DNA from: Meghimatium bilineatum
Taxonomy: Eukaryota > Mollusca > Gastropoda > Stylommatophora > Philomycidae
Direction of reading: 5' to 3'
Assembly (NCBI GenBank): GCA_034231615.1
Contig: CM067309.1
Coordinates: forward strand, 29,467,860 to 29,531,859
DNA: 64,000 bases
This document shows positions 56,690-64,000 of the stretch, in pieces. Under the pieces are notes generated by a model that was not told the DNA's origin, did no database searches, and saw nothing but the letters and a program-made list of their open reading frames with translations. The translations under genes and the position numbers were made by a program. Every line of letters begins with the position of its first letter. Within the stretch, counting starts at the first letter, position 1.

Positions 56690-57455
56690 GGGGATGGGGT
56701 GTTTTACCTTTAAAAAGGTTAATCCCTTCGTTTTTATATGGATTTTAATTATTTTTATAGGGAATTACGTTTTTATAGAACGATTTGATTATTGTTATAG
56801 GGAAGGACGTTTGTATAGAAAGTTTTGATTATTTTTAATAGGGAATGACGTTTTATAGATATGTTTAGATTATTTTTATAGGGAATGACTTTTATAGAAA
56901 GTTTTGATTATTGTTATAAGGAATGACGTTTTCATAGAAAGTTTTGATTATTTTTATAGGGATTTACGTTTTTATAGAAAGTTTTGATTATTTTTATATG
57001 GAATGACGTTTTGATTATATTTATAGGGAATGACTTTTATAGAAAGTTTTGATTATTGTTATAAGGAATGACGTTTTCATAGAAAGTTTTGATTATTTTT
57101 ATAGGGAAGTGCGTTTTCATAGGAATTTAGATTATTTTTATTGGGAATGACGTTTTTATAGAATGTTTTGATTATTTTTTAGGGAATTACGTTTTTATAG
57201 AAAGTTTTGATTATTTTTATTGGGAATGACGTTTTGATAATTTTTATAGGGAATTACTTTTATAGAAAGTTTTGATTATTGTTATAAGGAATGACGTTTT
57301 CATAGAAAGTTTTGATTATTTTTATAGGGAATTGCGTTTTCATAGGAATTTTGAATATTTTAATCGGGAATGACGTTTTTATAGTAGTAATTTTGATTTT
57401 TATAGCGTTTTTGTAGGAATTTGTATTATTTTTATAGGGAATTACAATTTTAGGG
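56690..57455. repeat. About 40-bp minisatellite, about 18 copies
   Basis: T-rich units with TATAGGGAATGACGTTTTTA, TAGAAAGTTTTGATTATT. Units vary in length by small deletions. Confidence 0.92.
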
Positions 57456-57472
57456 GATGAATAAACCACCTA

Positions 57473-57512
<40 letters not shown>

Positions 57513-57549
57513 GGACACATGCATACTTACATTATAAAGTTTTGTTTGT
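57456..57549. repeat. CT and TA microsatellites
   Basis: (CT)n about 57473-57492 directly followed by (TA)n to about 57512. Confidence 0.9.
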
Positions 57550-57830
57550 GAGGAAGCTCGTTTTCAAAAATCCTGCATATTAGCAGGATGTAATCCTGAG
57601 AACGGAATGCGCTGTGTCATGGTTTACAGCCATGCTGCGATATCAGAGCTTTTCGGCTTGACATATCCGGCTTCAGCATGGCTTTGGGTCAAAAACCTTA
57701 TATCAGATGGGGCAACAAACTCCATCTCATAACCTCCTTAGTCGCCTCTTACGACATGCATGGAAAGTAAAAAGTGTTGCTGTTCTTTGCTCCCCCCTCG
57801 GGTCCCAGCAAATCACGGGCGGTTTTTATA
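57550..57830 (-). mobile_element. SINE family B copy
   Basis: The plus text has ATATTAGCAGGATGTAATCC, GAACGGAATGCGCTGTGTCA, GACATATCCGGCTTCAGCAT, CTCCTTAGTCGCCTCTTACG, GTTCTTTGCTCCCCCCTCGG and AATCACGGGCGGT. Confidence 0.82.
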
Positions 57831-57894
57831 TTCTATAGTTAGCATATATATGTTTGGTTGGACGTGTATGCCGACATTGTTCCTTGTTACAAAC

Positions 57895-58082
57895 AATACT
57901 GCTCGGAACGGTCGAAGGTGGATAAAAGCAACGACAGATATCACATCAAGGACTGGACAGGACACAATTTTTACCTCACTCGTCCGCATCGCTGATGATA
58001 GAATTCGCTGGAAAACACTGTTTAGATGCATCCAATGTGGTGTTCCTACGACCCAGACAGGTTACGGGTTTATATATAGTTA
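57895..58082 (+). pseudogene. LINE ORF2 C-terminal scrap
   Basis: RRWIKATTDITSRTGQDTIF, TSLVRIADDRIRWKTLFRC and PTTQTGYG resemble the last 55 residues of a LINE ORF2 (RWIDDI-D-TGL---LVR-AEDR--WK). Short, one frame, ends at TAG 58080. Confidence 0.6.
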
Positions 58083-58274
58083 GATAGATATATATTTTAA
58101 CTATTCAATTTTAACTATTCACCAAATGAATGAGTTGGCGAAATAATATAATTAAGAATTAAGTAGCACTGCTTTCGTGGTACATTTCCATTGAATAATT
58201 AGCCAAAACTCACACTCAGGAATGATATGCCAACTAATTCAAACTATATAGATTTTGAAATATTCAGTGTTGAT

Positions 58275-58920
58275 GGATCAACAGATAAACTCCTAACCAC
58301 GGTATACATAGCCACAATAAACCCCTATATATATAATCACAACAAACCCCAGTATACATAATAAAAACAAATATCCGTATATTCACAACAAACCACTGTA
58401 TAAAAAAATCACAACAAACCTCTGCACACATAATCACAGCAAAGCCCTGTATAAATAATCACAACAACCCACTGTATATATAATCAAAACAAACCCCTGA
58501 TGTTCACAACGAACCACTGTATAAATAACAATAACAACTACATCGATAACAAAAACAAACAACTACATAAATAAACACAACTATCAGCAACATACCTAAT
58601 AACAACTACATACATAACTACAACATAGAACCACATGCATAACATCAACAAACAACAACATACAGCAACATACATAACAACTACATACATAACAACTACA
58701 TACATAATAGCAACAATTGCATACGTAACTATAACATATCACTATACATAACAACAACACACACCTACAAAAATAACAACAATAAACAATTTCATAAATA
58801 ACTATAACATATAAATGCATTCATAACAAGATACAAATGCATAGATAACAACAAACAACAGTATACATAGCAACAAATTATATATACGATAAACACTACA
58901 AATAACGATATATAAGCCCA
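58275..58920. repeat. A-rich degenerate tandem repeat
   Basis: Two related phases: about 27-bp units with ATAATCACAACAAACCCCTG, then shorter ones with ACATACATAACAACTACAT. Confidence 0.8.
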
Positions 58921-59929
58921 ACAAATAACTGTACATGTTTTTTTTTAGAATCCTAATAATTACTAGCAACTTGCTCTTACTTACTTATCTGTAGTGAGAA
59001 TGTTTCTCAGATCATTCTTTCATACCCAAGAAACTTCAGCTTTATGGAAAGCGCATTGAAGAATTCATCTACTCAGTGGGGGTCTATTTCATGAGACCCA
59101 ACTGGTATTTTTGTCTGGGCAACCCACTATGCATCTAACTTCAGACGAGGCGCTTCGCAGCCGCACACCATTCTATGTGTAGAAATACGACCCCATTTCC
59201 TACTGTGTCCTTATATCTCAGACCTAATTTCGTCTGTATGAGCTGTGTTGGAGAGCTGCGACAGGTAAATTAGACTTGGGTTGCTTCGTCTGCATAGAAG
59301 AATTCGTCTGCTCCCATTCACTCGGAACCTCGCCAAACGCGCCCGGAGTCTGAGACTTGACCTGTGCATTTCCAACGCACTCACCTCGTCTTACAGTGAT
59401 GACCTTCCAACCCATCGCCAAGCACGTTATGTGTTCGACTCTCAGCCGTGACGTTTTCCACCTAAAGAAGTTGGTTGATTACGCCTATCTTTGGCGAGTT
59501 GATTTGAAGTCGGTGAATAAATCTCGTGAATAAAAGACGATACCATTGCCCATTTGGGTACTTACAACTTTACTCGATCAAAATCTGGGAGAGACCGATA
59601 TATGTGGTTATAATATCATCCAACTTTACTCGATCAAAAACTGGGAGAGACTGATATATATGGTTATAATATCATCCAACTTTACAAAGACATCGAGATT
59701 GGCCGCTCCTTCGTAGCCCCCACATTTCATCTGTCCACTCAGAATTAATTTCGTTACTGTGTGGCGCAGTGTCGGTCGAGACGAGTTGAAGATATTGCTT
59801 GCTTCATTGCAATCAATTCTTATTCCATCTATAGCCTCCACAGATCTCAGATACGATTCCTAAGTGCCAGAGAGAACCACCAAACCAGTAGTCGTGTATC
59901 TCTTTCCATGGTGTACCACGAGGAGGTAT
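58921..59929. other. No gene; 56-bp direct duplication; family D scrap
   Basis: 59000-59090 (TTTCATACCCAAGAAACTTC) is a family D copy. 59571-59682 contains a 56-bp tandem duplication with TACTCGATCAAAA-CTGGGA. The minus frame across it shows no family resemblance. Confidence 0.45.
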
Positions 59930-60870
59930 GTTTAAGATTTTGGTTATTTGATACTCCTGGAAATCGCACAAGAGCAATGCGAAAACATGTGCACTTCAAC
60001 AACTGCGTATATAACTACATCTTGCCATGTAAAGCCTATCTTGAAACAGGTTTCCTCCCACCGAGCCAATGTAACTTCCGACAGAGCAGAAGTACGGTTA
60101 ACATGATATTCATTGCCAGACAACTACAGGAAAAGTGTCGCGAAAAGAGCATTGATCTCTACACAACATTTGTCGACACAACAATCGTGAAGGACTATGG
60201 AAGATCACGGCCAAATTTAAATGTCACGAAAAATGATTCACCAACATGGTTCGCCAGTTCCATGATGGTATGACAGACGGTGTGCATAGATGACAGCGCA
60301 CACTCAAACCCGTTTCCGGTAGCTAACGGTGTCAAACAGGGTTGCTTCCTGGTTCCGACGCTCTTCAGCATGATCTTCTCTGCCATGTTAAACGATGCCT
60401 TCCGTAATGACAGTGCAGGAATTTGGTTTCCCTATCGAACTGATGGATAGATATTCAATGTTAGTAGATTCAAGGCCAGGACCAAAACTAAAACGGACAT
60501 TGTTCGCCGACGATTGCGCACTAAACAGTACCAGTCTGAAATACATGCAAGACAGTATGACTCTTTTCTTTGCCTGTGATGCGTTCGGTCTCACCATCAG
60601 CACCGCGAAAACATTAGTAATACATCAACCAGCGCCAAGTGTCCCATACAAAGAACCAGCAATCACAGTAAAGGACAAAAACTCAATACTGCCAATACGT
60701 TTGTATATCTTGCATGCACTGCAATAGAACTTTCCTGGCACGAATCGGACTCATCGGGCATCTACGAACTCACAAACCAAATTAGACAATCACAAATATT
60801 TTGGTGTTTTTTTTTTTACTTGTTCGTCACATTTTTTTTTCATGTCATGCACTTCTTCGCTTGCGAAGGA
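59930..60870 (+). pseudogene. LINE RT fragment, internally deleted, with zinc finger
   Basis: Blocks across several frames: YLETGFLPPSQCNFRQSRST, VNMIFIARQLQEKCREKSID (RT block before motif A), LYTTFVDTT (motif A, the usual FD lost), PVANGVKQGCFLVPTLFSMI (motif B), then LKRTLFADDCALNS (motif C, FADD intact) and DAFGLTISTAKTLVIHQPAP. The thumb and connector are gone: after VKDKN a jump and frame change lead straight to a C2H2 finger CMHCNRTFLARIGLIGHLRT at 60711-60776, with stop TAG about 60782. The 3' end GAAGGAGGAACATTATCATC matches this LINE type (relative of 35400-35895). Inactive. Confidence 0.85.
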
Positions 60871-61145
60871 GGAACATTATCATCATATAACTACACCAAA
60901 CAACTCGAGATATAACCACTACAAACAGCTGTAGACATAACCATAACCACCGGATACCTCACAACAAACCATACATAACCATAACATTACAACTTCATTA
61001 TGTTTCCATTTATTACCACAATTGTCCAAATAATGTCATGAACATCAACAGAACGCTTCAATAAAGCAAATTGTCGTGCAATATACTCGCTTATTTCATT
61101 ATGATGGGCCACAGTGTATGTAATGCAACAGAACTGGGGAGATAT

Positions 61146-61150
<5 letters not shown>
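60871..61150. other. No gene recognised
   Basis: Short AT-rich spacer with ATAACCAC-type A-rich text like that at 58275-58920. Confidence 0.35.

Positions 61151-61228
<78 letters not shown>
61151..61228. repeat. (TA)n microsatellite
   Basis: An uninterrupted AT run of about 78 bp. Likely variable in length between individuals. Confidence 0.97.
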
Positions 61229-61231
<3 letters not shown>

Positions 61232-61489
61232 CCATTATTGCTGAACAGGGTTACATCTTATTCTCCAGCGAAATCACATCGGCATCAAATATTATGGATT
61301 TTTACAACATCAAACTGAGTACACGAATCTTCTGTACACGATGAAACGTCTGATCAATAAGCCAGGCGTCCATGTCCATACAGCTGTGTGTAAATCCGGG
61401 CGGTAAATACGGAAAGGGGGGGCGGAGTGTGAGGTGTTCACACACAAAATTTTAGGTAAGTACGACATCAGATTTAAGCTACAAAAGCA

Positions 61490-61735
61490 GGCTCAAAAGC
61501 GTATAAGATTGACTTCATTGCTATCGGATTATCCCGTATATACTTATCTTCCTCTCAACGAAACACATGACGACTGAAGGGAGTATCACTTATAGCTTGT
61601 AACCCCTAACTTCAAAGAATAATTCCACGGATATCTGGAAAAATCATAAATATAAACGCCCCGTCGAGAGAGGAATTCGAACTCTCGGTCCCTTGATCGC
61701 AAAGCGAACGTATTGGGCGCTATGACTGGAAGACA
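61490..61735 (-). mobile_element. tRNA-headed SINE copy (family T)
   Basis: Minus strand: AGTCATAGCGCCCAATACG, TTCGCTTTGCGATCAAGGG, then GAGAGTTCGAATTCCTCT with a strong B box, followed by a body shared with 4265-4505. The head's 5' part has been copied into the adjacent 36-bp array. Confidence 0.65.
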
Positions 61736-62015
61736 CAAAGCGAACGTATTGAGCACTATGACTGGAAGACACAAAGCTAACGTATTGGGCACTATGATAG
61801 GAAGAAACAAAGATAATGTATTGGCACTATGACAGGAAGACACAAAGATAATGTATTGGGCACTATGATAGGAAGACACGAAGTGAACATATTGGGCACT
61901 ATGACTGAAAGACACAAGCGAACGTATTGGGCACTATGACTGGAAGACAAAGCGAACGTATTGGGCCCTGACAGGATAACACAAAGCGAACGTATTGGGC
62001 ACTATGACAAGAAGA
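61690..62015. repeat. 36-bp minisatellite seeded by a SINE head
   Basis: About nine units with CAAAGCGAACGTATTGGGCA and CTATGACTGGAAGACA. The first unit overlaps the tRNA-like head of the family T SINE (GCAAAGCGAACGTATTGGGC at about 61700). Confidence 0.93.
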
Positions 62016-62394
62016 CACCCCTTCAGATTTCGCTCTTTGTAAACAAAATTTGATGTGAAAAGTTCACCTCCCCATACACACATAAACTAAGACTGTAGTA
62101 ATATACATATAACCATAGGATTCGCATACGAGAAGTCTGAACAGTGCCCCATCAGACCAACCACCATGCAACAACAAGAGGACGTATGAGATCAGCGTGT
62201 AAAGTCATCGTAGAGAAATACTTGTTTTCTATCTATACTAGTGGAAATTTGGCGAAATCCCGAAGGAAATAACCCCCTTTCTGTGACGCCATAATTTGTA
62301 TTTTGCAAATATAATCGATGTCCGTGGATCCGCATGGAGTAATATTCTGGAATAAGGACTTGATAAATAATGTACTAGAATAGGAATTGTCAAA
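62016..62394. other. No gene recognised
   Basis: Unique-looking. Nothing supported. Confidence 0.35.
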
Positions 62395-62889
62395 ATACCT
62401 TCAATGACATGAGGAAAATAGTAACATCTAAACAAATTACAAACAAGTTAACAATGAGAATTATAAAATGCTACATCTATTCTATATTAATGTATGGCTC
62501 AGAAACATGGACACTAAATAAAGAATTAGAAGACAGAATTGATGCCTTTGAGATGTGGGTATATAGAAGAATAGGGAGAACATCATGGAAAGAGAAGAAA
62601 AATAAAGAGGTGCTAAAGATACTTAATATGAAGAAAAAAATTACTAAGAGAAATAAAGATCAGGCAAATAAAATATTTTGGACACATTAAAAGACATGAC
62701 ACCTTATTGAAGACCTTACTAGAGGGTAAAGTCAAAGGGAAGCGAGCAAGGGGTAGGCAAAGATACAAGTGGGAGAGTAACATCACACGATGGACAGGTT
62801 ACAGTCTAGCAGAGTGCACCACCAAGACAAGAGACAGGAGATGTTGGAGATACGTTGCAGCCAACCTTCGTTGCGGAGACGGCACTTAA
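62395..62889 (+). pseudogene. LINE ORF2 C-terminal fragment
   Basis: FNDMRKIVTSKQITNKLTMR, KCYIYSILMYGSETWTLNKE, AFEMWVYRRIGRTSWKEKKN, EVLKILNMKK, then after a frameshift near 62640 TLLEGKVKGKRARGRQRYKW, NITRWTGYSLAECTTKTRDR and WRYVAANLRCGDGT, TAA. A (TGATGA) tail follows, as in the copy at 13990. One frameshift only, so relatively young. Confidence 0.88.
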
Positions 62890-62984
62890 TGATGATGATG
62901 ATGAACTAAATTCAATTTTGTATGAAACAACAATGAGAAAGTGATCAATAATATAGTGGTCCTATATGCCTTACTCCTTGTTCC

Positions 62985-63490
62985 CCCCCCCCACCGCTTT
63001 TGTTTTCTTATCTACGGACAGGTCTTTCGTCAGATTATGCTTTATTGTCTTTTTAAATTTCGACTTCGGTCCTTGTCTTTTACCCACGTTCGATTTTTTT
63101 CGTGTCCTTCAAGTGACCTCGGACACACCGTACTTGGTAAAGTAAGTGTAGGAACATGCCATTTTACAGCCGGTTCCACTCTGGACGACACTGGGATACG
63201 TTCCCCGTTTTTTATTTTTAATTAATTAATTTGTATCTCATTTTATCGCCAATATCATCACTATCTCGTCGACCATTTCTTCTCGTTATACTATGTCCGT
63301 CTTCTCCTACTTTGCTGGGTCCTTCCAGCTTTGATCTTGTTCTCCCATATGACATGTTTATTACCAGGCTTTAATAGCTTCCTTCCACCATCCTCATATG
63401 TGTTTTCCACGTTTCTTTATTTCGTTTGTTGTCTTTCATCCTAATGAAGGCTTCTAATCGAAACGTCATCTGTTGCTCGTTTCGGTGCTA
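62985..63490 (+). mobile_element. Family C-like 3' part, diverged
   Basis: CGACTTCGGTCCTTGTCTTT parallels the GGTTCTTG module; the end TCATCCTAATGAAGGCTTCT and AATCGAAACGTCATCTG parallels 55121-55160. The middle is too diverged to align by eye. Confidence 0.45.
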
Positions 63491-64000
63491 GTTTGCTTTA
63501 TTATTTTAATGACTATTATTGTAACACTTATACCTATTTCTGTTCATTTTGATATTTGCCTTGTGTTGCCTCAACCACCCCTTCCTTTTTCCCCTACTTC
63601 CAGTTTCTGGTTGTTTTTCTACACTGTTGCTTTATGTTGTAGATGCTGTAGTGTAGAAGCTGCCCTGAAATTTCATTTATCACCAGTTTACCGCGCGACA
63701 TCCGGATCTTTCCCTGTGTCCCATCGGTTCAGTACTTCTTCGGAACATCCGTGTTCACTGATCTCTAACAGTTTCACTAATCTTGGACAATCAGAACTGT
63801 CCGAGCTTCTCATTGGATGACGACACAAATGTATACACAATGTAACCAATAATTAGTCGTATTAGTCAAAACATGCGGCACTGTTTGGGATCAACCAATA
63901 TCACTAATCAGGAGAAGAACTTGCTTCAGTGTAACTAATGAAAGGCCCAAATAGAAAGATACAGCCTAAAAAAAATAAGAGCTTCATTGGCTCGCACACA
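63491..64000. other. No gene; MITE-like scrap at end
   Basis: TGTATACACAATGTAACCAA, TTAGTCGTATTAGTCAAAAC (63830-63870) resembles 55980-56025. No coding signal supported. Confidence 0.4.

Noticed and set aside
61655..61735. True tRNA gene
   Set aside because: It has a B box and an A-box-like region, but no convincing acceptor-stem pairing, and it is attached to a repeated SINE body.

Overview
This is repeat-rich animal nuclear DNA, almost certainly intronic and intergenic sequence of an invertebrate. Host coding sequence makes up only about 1% of the window. The mix of decayed non-LTR retrotransposons (LINEs), Tc1/mariner transposons, short SINE-like elements and very many minisatellites fits a large invertebrate genome. 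A lophotrochozoan such as a mollusc seems most likely to me; an arthropod is not excluded. Nothing bacterial or viral was recognised.

Host gene: two exons on the minus strand encode the N-terminal part of paxillin. Exon 33616-34118 starts inside the LD1 motif (DALLADLQNTTAHIS) and carries the proline-rich stretch PPPLPPPPPSE. Exon 29285-29510 carries the LD2 motif (NLSELDQLLLDLNSAQ). The two join in frame (phase 0) across a 4.1-kb intron. The exon holding the initiator Met (expected above 34118) and the LD3-LD5/LIM exons (expected below 29285) were not found. Most or all of the window may therefore lie inside one very large paxillin gene.

Layout: 0-9 kb holds a mariner remnant, several minisatellites, a LINE fragment, a tRNA-headed SINE and a foldback MITE. 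9-15 kb holds four LINE fragments, one of them split by a 17-bp minisatellite, and a 46-bp array. 15.9-16.5 kb is a large foldback. 17-24.6 kb has SINE copies with target-site duplications, a Tc1 remnant and a LINE containing an in-frame 27-bp minisatellite. 28-35.9 kb is the paxillin region with intronic LINEs and a dispersed element here called family C. 36.5-39.4 kb is a nearly perfect 51-bp array of about 58 units. 43-48 kb holds SINE/MITE copies and a 1.5-kb array of 17-19-bp units. 50-58 kb has many SINE copies and a second family C copy. 59.9-64 kb has two LINE fragments, a tRNA-headed SINE and an array grown from it.

Two themes stand out. One SINE-like superfamily (named A and B here) is present at least 15 times, several copies with clean target-site duplications. 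Tandem arrays cover roughly a fifth of the window, and three of them can be traced to a seed inside a mobile element. Family names A, B, C, D and T are local labels only. All identifications are by eye and memory; no database was searched.
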